Translations under genes and position numbers: made by a program
Source: DAOUJI01 sp965237875
Lineage (GTDB): Bacteria; Chloroflexota; Dehalococcoidia; Lucifugimonadales; JAGWBF01
NCBI GenBank assembly: GCA_965237875.1
Contig: CBDEGP010000001.1
Location: 868,001-932,000, forward strand
Length of the DNA: 64,000 nucleotides
Direction: 5' to 3'
Notes under the pieces: model-generated
The model's input: only the letters and a program-made list of their open reading frames with translations
Databases searched by the model: none
Told to the model about the DNA's origin: nothing
Shown: piece after piece, positions 9,455 through 18,089 of the stretch
How positions within the stretch are numbered: the first letter of the stretch is position 1
Layout: each line of letters starts with the position of its first letter

Positions 9455-10332
9455 GCATACTGATCGGACGCAACACCCGGGCCATTGTCCAGGGGATCAC
9501 CGGAAACGAGGGCAGCTACCATGCCAGCGCCTGCCTCGAATACGGAACGAATCTTGTCGGAGGAGTGACGCCCGGAAGGGGAGGGCAGTTTTTCGAGGAC
9601 AAGGTCCCCGTTTTCAACTCTGTTGAACAAGCTGTTGCGGAGAAGCAGGCTAACACGTCGATGGTCTTCGTCCCGGCCATGTTCGCCACCGACGCCATCC
9701 TGGAATCGGCGGATGCGGGCATCGAGCTGGTGATTTGCATCACAGAGGGCATACCCACCCTGGACATGGTGAAGGTCCTGCACTACCTGGACAGGCGCGG
9801 AGTCAGGCTGATAGGACCGAATTGCCCCGGAATAATCTCGCCCGGGGAAGAATGCAAACTGGGCATTATGCCCGCTTCCATACACATGGCGGGCAAGGTG
9901 GGGGTGGTTTCCCGAAGCGGCACTCTTACGTATGAGGCAGTGGCCCAGCTCACGGAGCTGGGAATAGGGCAATCAACCTGTGTGGGAATAGGCGGCGACC
10001 CTCTTATCGGCTCAAGTTTCGTGGATGTCCTCAAGCTGTTCAACGACGACCCTGAAACCGAGGCGGTGGCGCTGATTGGCGAGATAGGCGGGACCATGGA
10101 GCAGGAAGCCGCCGAATACATAGCCGCCCACTTCCGTAAGCCGGTGGCCGCGCTGGTGGCCGGAGTCACTGCCCCGCCAGGGAAGAGGATGGGTCACGCC
10201 GGCGCCATCATCACGGGAGAAGCGGCCACCGCCGCCGCCAAGATACGGGCTTTCGAGGACGCCGGCGCCGCCATCATCCCCTCCCCGGCGGCAATAGGCG
10301 CAACAGTCAAGGAAGTCCTGCTGAAGGCATAG
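9451..10332 (+). CDS. sucD: Succinyl-CoA ligase, alpha subunit
   Basis: The GTG at 9451 overlaps the sucC stop in GTGA and gives a 293-residue protein starting S-I-L-I-G-R-N-T. The open frame extends further upstream, but that part lies inside sucC. The Rossmann CoA-binding domain contains Q-G-I-T-G-N-E-G-S-Y-H. The phosphohistidine region G-H-A-G-A-I-I-T-G-E lies near residue 250, so the catalytic histidine is present. The subunit binds CoA and carries the phosphoryl group. Confidence 0.95.
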   Translation: MSILIGRNTRAIVQGITGNEGSYHASACLEYGTNLVGGVTPGRGGQFFEDKVPVFNSVEQAVAEKQANTSMVFVPAMFATDAILESADAGIELVICITEGIPTLDMVKVLHYLDRRGVRLIGPNCPGIISPGEECKLGIMPASIHMAGKVGVVSRSGTLTYEAVAQLTELGIGQSTCVGIGGDPLIGSSFVDVLKLFNDDPETEAVALIGEIGGTMEQEAAEYIAAHFRKPVAALVAGVTAPPGKRMGHAGAIITGEAATAAAKIRAFEDAGAAIIPSPAAIGATVKEVLLKA

Positions 10333-10353
10333 GTCGGAGGACACGGCCCGACC
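10332..10353 (+). terminator. Hairpin directly after sucD, possible terminator
   Basis: GGTCGG and CCGACC form a 6-bp stem with a 10-base loop, beginning at the last base of the sucD stop codon. Only a short AACTTTC follows, so an intrinsic terminator is possible but weak. Confidence 0.35.
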
Positions 10354-10384
10354 AACTTTCAGGTTCCCTCCTCTTTTCCGTTCG

Positions 10385-10505
10385 CCCCGAGCTTGGCGAG
10401 GGGTGGTTCGACCAGCTTTTAAGTAACTGCTTTCGGATGGGCTTGGGCGACCACCGGTCGCCCCTACGATGGGCCCCGGTCCCGTCATTCCGGCGGAGGC
10501 CGGAA
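10385..10505. repeat. Composite of dispersed repeat pieces left of the IS30 element
   Basis: This part of the sucD-IS gap holds a GGTGGTTCGACC piece, an AGCTTTTAAGTAACTGCT piece resembling the left part of copies A and C, a GGGCGACCACCGGTCGCCC palindrome, and GTCATTCCGGCGGAGGCCGG, itself an inverted repeat (CCGGC/GCCGG). I recall such pieces as common dispersed repeats in bacterial genomes. No gene was seen. Confidence 0.5.
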
Positions 10506-11495
10506 GGTGGATTCACATTTCAAGTGCAACACCTGGTCTGAAAAGATTTCGGCCGGGGTGCGGTATCCCAGGCATTTGCGCGGAGTGTTGTTGTAGGTCT
10601 GCACCAACTGCACAAACCTGCCTTCGGACAATTCCGCCAGGTCCGTCTTCCGAGGCAGAGTTCTGCGCATGCGCCCGATGGCGTTTTCGACGCCGCCCTT
10701 CTGCCAGGGCGAGTGGGTGTCGCAGAAGAAAGTATCAACGCCGAGGTCATGGAGCCGGTGGTGGCGGGCGAACTCAGTCCCGTTGTCAAAGGTCATCGTC
10801 CGCCGCCACTGGGGCGGGAAAGCCCCCAGAACCTGGGTCATGAGGCTGGCGATGGGGCTGGCCGCCTTCCCCGGGGGCCGGAACGCTATGAGGAGGCGAG
10901 AGTGGCGCTCGTGCAGGGTGAGCACGGCCTGGCCGTAGGTCCTGAACAGCATCAGGTCGGCCTCCCAGTGGCCGGGGGTCCGGCGGTCAGCGGCGTCTTG
11001 GGGACGTTCGGCCAGGGGGCGGCGGAGAGGGATGAAGGAAGCCGGGCTGCCGCCTTTGCGCCCCCGCCATCCTCGTTTCGACTTGCCGCGTGGCAGATAG
11101 TGGCGCCAGGAGTAGTCTTTCGTCCGGGCCAACTGGGCGTAGATGAACCGGTAGATGGTCTCGTGGGAGATGACCTTCTTGCCTGACTCCAGGGCCATGC
11201 GCCCGGCAACCTGCTCCGGCGACCAGCCCTGTTGGAGGCGTGAGAGGACCCCATCTCGCAGGTCCGCATCCCGCTCCAGCCGTGAGCCGCTCCACCGACG
11301 GGCACGGGCCTGTTGGTGGGCATAGACAGGCTCGTAGCCTTTAGTCCGTGAACCATTGCGCTTCAGCTCCCTAGCCACAGTCGATGGCGAGCGATCCAGA
11401 CTTGCCGCGATTTGGCGGACCGAGTGTCCCGCGGAGTGTAGACGGGCCATTTCACACCGTTCTTCAATGGTGACATGCTTGTATCGAATTCCCAT
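10485..11495 (-). CDS. IS30-family transposase
   Basis: A 336-residue transposase. The N-terminal helix-turn-helix region (E-E-R-C-E-M-A-R-L, then I-A-A-S-L-D-R-S-P-S-T-V-A-R-E-L) is typical of IS30. The DDE catalytic core follows: D in H-W-E-A-D-L, D in T-F-D-N-G-T-E, and E in G-G-V-E-N-A-I-G. It looks intact, so the element may be active. The last residues (about T-F-R-P-P-P-E) and the stop codon lie outside the inverted repeat, in flanking repeat DNA. Confidence 0.92.
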   Translation of the reverse strand: MGIRYKHVTIEERCEMARLHSAGHSVRQIAASLDRSPSTVARELKRNGSRTKGYEPVYAHQQARARRWSGSRLERDADLRDGVLSRLQQGWSPEQVAGRMALESGKKVISHETIYRFIYAQLARTKDYSWRHYLPRGKSKRGWRGRKGGSPASFIPLRRPLAERPQDAADRRTPGHWEADLMLFRTYGQAVLTLHERHSRLLIAFRPPGKAASPIASLMTQVLGAFPPQWRRTMTFDNGTEFARHHRLHDLGVDTFFCDTHSPWQKGGVENAIGRMRRTLPRKTDLAELSEGRFVQLVQTYNNTPRKCLGYRTPAEIFSDQVLHLKCESTFRPPPE

Positions 11496-11540
11496 GACAA
11501 CACCTTAACAAGGTGTTGCACTTCGTTTGTGAGTTTAGGG
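10506..11540 (-). mobile_element. IS30-family insertion sequence, about 1.03 kb
   Basis: The ends share an imperfect inverted repeat. The left end has TCACA, four bases, then AAGTGCAACACC at 10513-10532; the right end has the complement at 11514-11533. Exact boundaries are uncertain: GG or GGAA on both sides could be the target duplication. The right end also carries an AACACCTT/AAGGTGTT hairpin at 11500-11518, just upstream of the transposase start. The left flank reads like half of a CCGGAATCCAGAGG-type repeat that resumes on the right flank. Confidence 0.75.
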
Positions 11541-11561
11541 AATCCAGAGGCGCCCTCCCTC

Positions 11562-11628
11562 GTTACTCGCCGACGCTCGGCCCCGTCCCCGGGGCGTAAC
11601 GTTGCTCACCACGAACGGGGCAACCAAG
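11562..11628. repeat. Dispersed intergenic repeat, copy B
   Basis: CGTTACTCGCCGACGCTCGG followed by CCCCGTCCCCGGGGC-G-TAAC and CACCACGAACGGGG matches copies A (303-380) and C (51800-51876) through the hairpin core. It begins about 20 bases beyond the IS30 right end. The left part present in A and C is missing here; a related piece lies on the other side of the IS. Confidence 0.7.
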
Positions 11629-11670
11629 ACATCTGATAATCGAAAGACCCTGTTGAACGGGCGCCGTTCC

Positions 11671-11699
11671 TTGACCCGACCGGAGGCCAATCCTATAAT
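11671..11699 (+). promoter_or_regulatory. Promoter of pheS
   Basis: TTGACC (11671-11676), a 17-base spacer, then a perfect TATAAT (11694-11699). Transcription would start near 11706, about 30 bases before the pheS start. This is the cleanest sigma-70-type promoter in the window. Confidence 0.75.
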
Positions 11700-11736
11700 G
11701 AATAGCCCCAACGCTAGGTCATAGGACACGACGGAT

Positions 11737-12819
11737 TTGGCGCCCGGTCATACAGACTCTTCCATACAAGTCTCGCCCGAGCTCATCGAGCAGCTAAGCG
11801 TCCAAGCCATCCAGAAATTGGAGGAATCGGAAGACCTTCAATCCTTGGAACAATGGCGTTTGTCTTACCTGGGACGTAGAGGAGGCTTGACCAATCTCCT
11901 CAGAGGTTTGGGGTCTCTCCCCACCCAGGAAAGAGCAACAGTGGGGGCGCTGGCGAACCGGACCAAGCAGAAGCTCGAGGAAGAGTTGGCCCGCCGCCAG
12001 GAGGTCCTCGAGTCGGCGCGCTTGGAGGGGCTTGCTCATTCGGAACGCATCGACATCACGCTCCCCGGGAGGCCCATGCGTGTGGGCCGTCTTCACCCCA
12101 CGACGCAGATGCTCCGGGAGATATGCGACGCCTTCGTCGGGATGGGGTTTGGCGTAGTTGAAGGACCGGAGGTCGAGTGGGACCATTACAACTTCGAACT
12201 GTTGAATATACCGCAGGACCACCCGGCAAGGGATATGTGGAGCACCATCTGGGTTGACTCCCCCGACGAAAGAGGCGAGTATGACATGCTGCTGAGGACC
12301 CACACCTCTCCCATGCAGGCCAGGGTCATGGAGCGCATGAAGCCGCCCATACGGGTGATCGTGCCCGGCAAGTGCTACAGGTACGAGACCACCGACGCCA
12401 CCCATGAGTGGCACTTCTTCCAGGTGGAGGGGCTGGCGGTGGATGAGGGGATAACCTTCGCCGACCTGAAAGGGACCCTCTATGAGTTTGCCCGCCGCAT
12501 CTTCGGCGGCGACCGGAAAGTGCGCTTCCGATGCGACTATTTCCCATTCGTCGAGCCCGGCGTGGACATGTCCATAGACTGCTTTTCCTGTGGAGGAAGC
12601 GGAAACGACTGCCGGATATGCAGAGGCACCGGTTGGATTGAGATAATGGGCGCAGGCATGGTGCATCCCAAGGTGCTGGAAGGAGTGGGCTACGACCCGA
12701 AAGTGTACACAGGCTTCGCATTCGGTCTCGGAGTCGAACGCATCGCAATGCTCAAATACGGCATCAACGACATACGGCTCTTCTACTCCAACGACCTGCG
12801 CTTTTTGAAGCAGTTTTAG
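11737..12819 (+). CDS. pheS: Phenylalanyl-tRNA synthetase, alpha subunit
   Basis: A 360-residue class II synthetase catalytic subunit. The N-terminal coiled coil (about residues 15-95) is followed by motif 1 near R-L-H-P-T-T-Q-M, motif 2 (G-K-C-Y-R-Y-E-T-T-D-A-T-H-E-W-H-F-F-Q) and motif 3 (G-L-G-V-E-R-I-A-M-L). A C-x2-C/C-x2-C cluster (C-F-S-C and C-R-I-C) sits in the insertion of the catalytic domain. The start is TTG at 11737 without a clear ribosome site. It charges tRNA-Phe together with PheT, but here the two genes are separated by an unrelated gene. Confidence 0.95.
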   Translation: MAPGHTDSSIQVSPELIEQLSVQAIQKLEESEDLQSLEQWRLSYLGRRGGLTNLLRGLGSLPTQERATVGALANRTKQKLEEELARRQEVLESARLEGLAHSERIDITLPGRPMRVGRLHPTTQMLREICDAFVGMGFGVVEGPEVEWDHYNFELLNIPQDHPARDMWSTIWVDSPDERGEYDMLLRTHTSPMQARVMERMKPPIRVIVPGKCYRYETTDATHEWHFFQVEGLAVDEGITFADLKGTLYEFARRIFGGDRKVRFRCDYFPFVEPGVDMSIDCFSCGGSGNDCRICRGTGWIEIMGAGMVHPKVLEGVGYDPKVYTGFAFGLGVERIAMLKYGINDIRLFYSNDLRFLKQF

Positions 12820-12887
12820 TCCTCGCCTCGTGCATGGACGTAAATACAGAGCAACCGAAACGGGAATAACGATAGGAGGCAGATTCG

Positions 12888-13568
12888 ATGACCCAGAGCT
12901 TGATCAATAGGCTGCGAGACCGCATATCGGCCAGGAGCTTGCTGACGCACCCCTTTTACGTCGACTGGCAGGAGGGCAAGCTGACGCTGGAAGACCTGCG
13001 CGTCTACGCCGCCCAGTACTATCGGATAGAGGCCAGCTTCCCAAGGTTTCTCAGCGCAATCCACGCCAACTGCCCCGAACCCCAGGTCAGGCAGGGAATT
13101 CTGAGCAACCTTTGGGATGAGGAGCATGGTGAGAACAACCACCGCGTGCAGTGGTTGGACTTTTGCCGCGGGCTGGGTCTGACAGAGCGGGAAGTCCTCG
13201 CCTCTTCCGTGCACCCGAACACTCAACGGCTTTTGGATGTCTACACAGGGATATGTGCCGAAGGCTCCTTCCAAGAGGGTCTGGCGGCAATCTACGCTTA
13301 CGAGCAGCAGACGCCCCAGGTGGCGGCGGAAAAGGCGGCGGGTCTTCGAGACCTGTACGGAATCACCGACGAGACCACTCTGGCCTTCTTCGATGTCCAC
13401 TCAACCCTGGACGTGGAACACGCCAGGCAGGAAGAAGAGGGCATCGCTAACCACACCGCTCCCGCCGATGAGGCGAAAGTGGAGGCCGCCTTGGAAGCCG
13501 GACTTGAAGCCTGGTGGAGCTTCCTGGACGGAGTCAACGAGCTGCGGCCGGTGGGCGCAGGACTATAG
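12888..13568 (+). CDS. CADD/PqqC-like heme-oxygenase-fold diiron protein, candidate self-sacrificing p-aminobenzoate synthase
   Basis: A 226-residue protein of the TenA/PqqC/heme-oxygenase fold. The likely metal ligands are E78, H85, E139, H171, D175 and H178. K149, Y24 and Y40 are also present. These correspond to Chlamydia CADD E81, H88, E142, H174, D178, H181, K152, Y27 and Y43 with a constant offset of three and no gap. CADD makes p-aminobenzoate from its own tyrosine with a lysine as amino donor, feeding folate synthesis. The CADD numbering is from memory. A strong AGGAGG precedes the ATG. Lying between pheS and pheT suggests co-expression. A different diiron oxidase of the same fold is the alternative. 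Confidence 0.75.
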   Translation: MTQSLINRLRDRISARSLLTHPFYVDWQEGKLTLEDLRVYAAQYYRIEASFPRFLSAIHANCPEPQVRQGILSNLWDEEHGENNHRVQWLDFCRGLGLTEREVLASSVHPNTQRLLDVYTGICAEGSFQEGLAAIYAYEQQTPQVAAEKAAGLRDLYGITDETTLAFFDVHSTLDVEHARQEEEGIANHTAPADEAKVEAALEAGLEAWWSFLDGVNELRPVGAGL

Positions 13569-13589
13569 AGGTTTCGTGACGCACTCCCC

Positions 13590-16010
13590 ATGAGGGTCCC
13601 CCTATCCTGGCTCAAGGACTATGTCGACGTAGAGGCGCCGGTTGACGAACTGGCGCATCGTCTCACCATGGCCGGAATCGAGGTGGGGGAGGTTATTTCC
13701 GTCGGCGGCGCCTGGGACGAATGTTACGTGGGCCTGGTGACCAACGTAACGCCCCATCCCAACGCCGACCGTCTCACCCTCTGCACCGTGGACTGGGGCA
13801 AAGAAGTCATCCAGGTGGTCTGTGGCGCCCCCAACGTTGCTCAAGCGCAAAAGATAGCCTATGCGAAGGTTGGCGCCAAGCTGTTCAACAGCCACTCAGG
13901 CAAGGTGGAGGAGCTCAAGGCGGCCAAGATTCGGGGTGTGGTCTCCGAGGGAATGATATGTTCCCAACTGGAGCTGGGCATGGGCGATGACCACACGGGG
14001 ATAATTGTCCTGCCCGAGGAAGCGCCTGTGGGCATGAGCCTGGCCGACTACCTGGGCGACCAGGTGCTGGTCTTGGAGTTGACGCCCAACCGCTCCGACT
14101 GCCTTTCGACGCTGGGGGTTGCTCGCGAGACAGCGGCTCTCACCGGCCAATCGGTCAGGGAGCCGGACATTGCATACCCGGAAGATGGGGAGCCCATCGC
14201 ATCCCTGGCCTCTGTCGAAATCGCCGACCCTGACCTGTGCCGGCGCTACACGGCCGCCCTTATCCATGACGTGAACGTGGGACCCTCTCCCGGGTGGATG
14301 CGGGACCGGCTGGAAAAGGCCGGCATGAGGCCGGTAAACAATATAGTTGACATAACTAATTACGTGATGCTGGAATTCAACCAGCCCCTTCACGCCTTCG
14401 ACTTCAACACCCTGAGAGAGGGCAAGGTGATCGTCCGCCGCGCGCGCTTGGGCGAGACGCTGACAACCTTGGACAGGGAAGAGAGGAAACTCTCGACCGA
14501 CATGCTCCTGATTGCCGACTCCCAGAATGGCATAGGGCTGGCGGGAGTCATCGGAGGCGAGAACACCGAAATCGGCGAGGCGACCGATACGGTCTTCTTG
14601 GAGTCCGCCTGTTTCGACGCCTCCAACAACCGTCGAACGGCGCGGGCGCTCCAGATTTCCAGCGAGGCGTCGCAGAGGTTTGAGAAGGGACTCAGGCCGC
14701 AATTGGCGCCCATTGCCCTCCGCAGAGCCGTCAAGCTTATCCTGGAAATCGCCGGAGGGAAGGCCGCGAAGGGAATCATAGACGTCTTTCCCAACGGGGA
14801 CAGCTGCGCCCCTACAACCATCACGCTGACCCTGGGACGAATCCGCAAGACGCTGGGAGTGGACATTCCCCTGGAGCGTGCGAGAAGCGTGCTTACGTCC
14901 CTGGGCATGACGATTGTCGGAGAGGATGCACCGGATATGGACGGTGGTTCGCTGGTCGTCGAGGTCCCCTACTGGCGCACCGACCTGGAAATTGAAGAGG
15001 ACTTGATCGAGGAGTTGGCCCGGATTATCGGTTACGACGAGACGCCGATGACCATGTTGTCCACTCCCATACCCCACAGGGAGCCTGAGACCGTCCTCGA
15101 ATTCAAAGATAGGCTGAAGGACCTGTTGGCGGCTTTTGGGATGCAGGAGGTCATCAACTACCCTGTCTGCGCATTGGAAGACCTGGAGGCGGCGAGGGCT
15201 ACGGGATCAGGCGCGCCCCTCAAACTGGCCAACCCTATGAGCTCACGGGAACAATACATGCGCACCAGCCTGCTTCCCGGCCTGCTGTCCACGCTGGCCG
15301 CGAACCAGCCGAGGGAGACAGGCCCGGTGGCCATCTTCGAGTTGGGCCGTGTCTATCTTGACCAAGGCCGTCAGTTGCCCAACGAACGGGACATGGCTGC
15401 GGGCCTAATGGCTGGCCCACGCTGGGACATTCACTGGACCGGCGGAGAGGGCGCCCTGGACTTCTACGACGTAAAAGGTCTGGCGTCGGCGGCCTTGGAA
15501 AGGTTGGGCGTCAGGGTCTCCTACAGTCCAAGCTCGGATCCCTCTATGCATCCGGCCAGGTCGGCGAGGCTGGAGTCCGACGGGATTGAAATCGGTGTAG
15601 TGGGCGAGGTCCACCCGACCGTCGTCGATTCCTTCGGATTGCAACGGAGACCGGTGGCTGCTTTTATCCTGGACGTGGAATCCCTGATCAAAGCCGCTTC
15701 ATCTGCCGGAGACTCCTATCAGCCCTTCGGCCGATTTCCACCGGCTGTTAGGGACTTGGCGCTGTTGGCGCCGGAAGGCGTGCCAGAGGACCGGGTGAGC
15801 CGGTTGATACAGAGCCAGAGGCTTGTGTCCGGCGTCAAGCTTTTCGACGTATATTCGGGGGAGAACATACCGGCGGGGAAGCGTTCCCTTGCCTATCACA
15901 TCAAGTTTCAGGCGATGGACCGGACTCTCAACTCCGACGAGGTCAGCAAGGCGTTCAACTCGCTGGTGGCCCGTCTTGGCAGGGAACTGGGCGCCGAGCT
16001 CAGGGAATAG
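13590..16010 (+). CDS. pheT: Phenylalanyl-tRNA synthetase, beta subunit
   Basis: An 806-residue protein with the full bacterial PheT layout: N-terminal tRNA-binding domain (about 40-150, with P-H-P-N-A-D-R-L), B3/B4 editing domain (about 210-380), B5 (about 400-480), a catalytic-like core and a C-terminal anticodon-binding domain near 710-806 (F-P-P-A-V-R-D-L-A). Its start lies 21 bases after the diiron protein stop, and the nucleotidyltransferase gene follows after three bases, so the cluster is probably one operon. Confidence 0.95.
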   Translation: MRVPLSWLKDYVDVEAPVDELAHRLTMAGIEVGEVISVGGAWDECYVGLVTNVTPHPNADRLTLCTVDWGKEVIQVVCGAPNVAQAQKIAYAKVGAKLFNSHSGKVEELKAAKIRGVVSEGMICSQLELGMGDDHTGIIVLPEEAPVGMSLADYLGDQVLVLELTPNRSDCLSTLGVARETAALTGQSVREPDIAYPEDGEPIASLASVEIADPDLCRRYTAALIHDVNVGPSPGWMRDRLEKAGMRPVNNIVDITNYVMLEFNQPLHAFDFNTLREGKVIVRRARLGETLTTLDREERKLSTDMLLIADSQNGIGLAGVIGGENTEIGEATDTVFLESACFDASNNRRTARALQISSEASQRFEKGLRPQLAPIALRRAVKLILEIAGGKAAKGIIDVFPNGDSCAPTTITLTLGRIRKTLGVDIPLERARSVLTSLGMTIVGEDAPDMDGGSLVVEVPYWRTDLEIEEDLIEELARIIGYDETPMTMLSTPIPHREPETVLEFKDRLKDLLAAFGMQEVINYPVCALEDLEAARATGSGAPLKLANPMSSREQYMRTSLLPGLLSTLAANQPRETGPVAIFELGRVYLDQGRQLPNERDMAAGLMAGPRWDIHWTGGEGALDFYDVKGLASAALERLGVRVSYSPSSDPSMHPARSARLESDGIEIGVVGEVHPTVVDSFGLQRRPVAAFILDVESLIKAASSAGDSYQPFGRFPPAVRDLALLAPEGVPEDRVSRLIQSQRLVSGVKLFDVYSGENIPAGKRSLAYHIKFQAMDRTLNSDEVSKAFNSLVARLGRELGAELRE

Positions 16011-16013
16011 GCT

Positions 16014-16352
16014 ATGGAGCCCGGCGATGCCAGGACAGAGTTTGTGGAAGACCTCGTAAGGCAGGTGGTGGAAGACCTGGGGCCATACGACCCGGAGACG
16101 ATAATCCTATTCGGGTCTTTGGCGAAGGGCGATTGGGACGAGTACAGTGACCTGGACCTGATTGTAGTCAAGGAAACCGAGGAAAGATTTATCCGCAGAA
16201 ACATAGAGGCGTCGTTGTACATTACATTTCCTCGTAAATGCGATATATTCGTATACACACCCGAAGAGTTTGAATCAATGAAGGCGGAGGGGAACTACTT
16301 CATAGAGAATGCGTTGGAGCACGGGCAGGTGATCTATGAAAAACCCCGCTGA
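16014..16352 (+). CDS. MNT-type minimal nucleotidyltransferase, antitoxin-like
   Basis: A 112-residue protein with the pol-beta nucleotidyltransferase motif I-L-F-G-S-L-A-K-G-D-W and S-D-L-D-L-I-V-V near residues 30-55, giving the G-S and D-x-D metal residues. Such MNT proteins pair with HEPN RNases; in characterised pairs MNT adenylylates the HEPN partner and neutralises it. It begins three bases after pheT and overlaps the HEPN gene by 17 bases, so the pair is translationally coupled and may ride on pheT transcription. Confidence 0.85.
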   Translation: MEPGDARTEFVEDLVRQVVEDLGPYDPETIILFGSLAKGDWDEYSDLDLIVVKETEERFIRRNIEASLYITFPRKCDIFVYTPEEFESMKAEGNYFIENALEHGQVIYEKPR

Positions 16353-16737
16353 ACAGTGCGCCAGGTGGCTCGCCCAGGCGGAGCACCAACTTGGCGTAAC
16401 TAAGATTCTTCTTGACAATGGGCAATGGTCAGACGCCTGTTTCCATGCGGAGCAGACAGCGCGGATGGCATCGAAAGCATTCCTATTCGGGTCGGGACGA
16501 CGCTACGTTCAAATACACTCCATACAAGAGCTGCTTAAGGAGTGCACCAAAGTGGATGAGTCCTTCGGGGCTTTGGAAGGTAAGGGGAGGATATTGGACA
16601 GGTTCTACCTACAGACTCGTTATCCTGACGTTTTGTCGTTTTCCGCCTTGCCGTTCACATCGTTCGATGAGGAGGACGCGAGCCAAGCCTACCGGGATGC
16701 GTCGGACATCGTGGATATGGTGAAGTCAAAGCCGTAA
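16336..16737 (+). CDS. HEPN-domain protein, candidate RNase toxin of the MNT/HEPN pair
   Basis: A 133-residue helical protein with a HEPN signature: C-F-H-A-E-Q-T-A near residue 35, and R-Y-V-Q-I-H-S near 57, an R-x4-H active-site motif. The C-terminal L-Q-T-R-Y-P-D is common in HEPN proteins. Family members cleave RNA and are controlled by the neighbouring MNT protein, which starts upstream and overlaps it. The toxin role is inferred from family and gene order. Confidence 0.8.
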   Translation: MKNPAEQCARWLAQAEHQLGVTKILLDNGQWSDACFHAEQTARMASKAFLFGSGRRYVQIHSIQELLKECTKVDESFGALEGKGRILDRFYLQTRYPDVLSFSALPFTSFDEEDASQAYRDASDIVDMVKSKP

Positions 16738-16767
16738 GGGTTGTAGACCTCGCTGGAGCGCAAGAAT

Positions 16768-18087
16768 ATGACAACGGGACACCTGCATAATCATCAACCC
16801 AGAAGAGGCCACCGGCACGCCGACATGCTCAGTGTCGAGGAAGCCTTCGCGAGAATCATGGACTATTTCAGTCCCCTTGAGCCGGAAGACGTCCCCATCC
16901 TTCAAGCGTTGGGGCAGACGTTGGCTGAGGACGTGTCGGCGCCCCTGCAGATTCCGCCGTTGGACAATTCGGCGATGGACGGCTACGCGCTTAAACATGC
17001 CGACATCGAGGGCGCCGATGCGGACGCCCCGCGCGAGCTCCAAGTAACCGGCATGGTTGCGGCGGGGGACGTGCCGACTACGGTGGTGGCTCCGGGAACG
17101 GCCATTCGGATAATGACGGGCGCGCCGGTGCCCCAGGGTTCGGACACCGTTGTCCCCTTCGAGGACACCGATGAGGTTGAGAGGGAACGGCAGGGGCTTG
17201 GGTTGGACCGGATAAACATCAAGGCGGAGCTCTCTCTAGGCGCCAACGTCCGTCCAGCAGGAGAGGACGTTAAGAAGGGCGCCCTTGTGCTGGAGAAGGG
17301 GACTGTTGTCAGACCCGCCGAAGTGGGGGTCTTGGCGTCGCTGGGAAAAGGCACGGTCCGCGTGGTGCGGCGTCCGGTGGTGGCTATACTGGCGACGGGG
17401 AACGAGCTTCTCCGTCCCGGAGACCCCCAGGAACCGGGCAAGATATACGACAGCAACAACTACAGCGTAGCGTCTTCGGTTGTGAAGTACGGAGGGGTCC
17501 CCAAAGTGTTGGGCATCGCACGGGACAACCTGGAGGACCTAAACGGCAAGATATCCCAAGGCGTCGACTCAGACCTGCTCATCACCTCCGCCGGAGTCTC
17601 CAAAGGCGACTACGACATTGTGAAGGACGTGCTTAGCCAACGCGGAGAGATCAGCTTCTGGTCGGTGCGGATGCGTCCGGCCAAGCCCCTGGCCTTTGGG
17701 GTGATCGAGGGCGCTGGCGGACGGCGGGTCCCCCACCTGGGGTTGCCCGGCAACCCCGTAAGCGCCATGGTGGCGTTCGAAGAGTTTGCGCGCCCGGCTA
17801 TTCTGAAGATGTTGGGCAAGAGCCGCTTTGCCAAACCGACCGTGGAGGCTGTATTGGAAGGGCCGATACACAACTATGACGAAAGACGGGTCTTCGCAAG
17901 GGTGGAGGTGACCAGTCGAGACGGCGCCTACTATGCGAACCCTACTGGACCTCAAGGGTCCAATATTCTGACCTCCATGTCTAAGGCCAACGGGCTGGCC
18001 ATATGTCCCGAGGATGTGCCGGAGATGAAAGCTGGGGAGCGTGTCAGGGTTAAAATGCTGGATTGGAGCGAAGAGGTGTCGAGTTGA
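16768..18087 (+). CDS. moeA: Molybdopterin molybdenumtransferase
   Basis: A 439-residue MoeA. The N-terminal linker domain has D-N-S-A-M-D-G-Y-A near residue 67. I-M-T-G-A-P-V-P-Q-G-S-D-T-V and the MoCF-biosynthesis core (A-T-G-N-E-L-L; T-S-A-G-V-S-K-G-D-Y-D; G-L-P-G-N-P-V-S-A) follow. It inserts molybdate into adenylylated molybdopterin, the last step of molybdenum cofactor synthesis. No other moa or mog gene is present in the window. The first 30 residues are rich in His and Arg and may not all be translated. Confidence 0.93.
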   Translation: MTTGHLHNHQPRRGHRHADMLSVEEAFARIMDYFSPLEPEDVPILQALGQTLAEDVSAPLQIPPLDNSAMDGYALKHADIEGADADAPRELQVTGMVAAGDVPTTVVAPGTAIRIMTGAPVPQGSDTVVPFEDTDEVERERQGLGLDRINIKAELSLGANVRPAGEDVKKGALVLEKGTVVRPAEVGVLASLGKGTVRVVRRPVVAILATGNELLRPGDPQEPGKIYDSNNYSVASSVVKYGGVPKVLGIARDNLEDLNGKISQGVDSDLLITSAGVSKGDYDIVKDVLSQRGEISFWSVRMRPAKPLAFGVIEGAGGRRVPHLGLPGNPVSAMVAFEEFARPAILKMLGKSRFAKPTVEAVLEGPIHNYDERRVFARVEVTSRDGAYYANPTGPQGSNILTSMSKANGLAICPEDVPEMKAGERVRVKMLDWSEEVSS

Positions 18088-18089
18088 CC

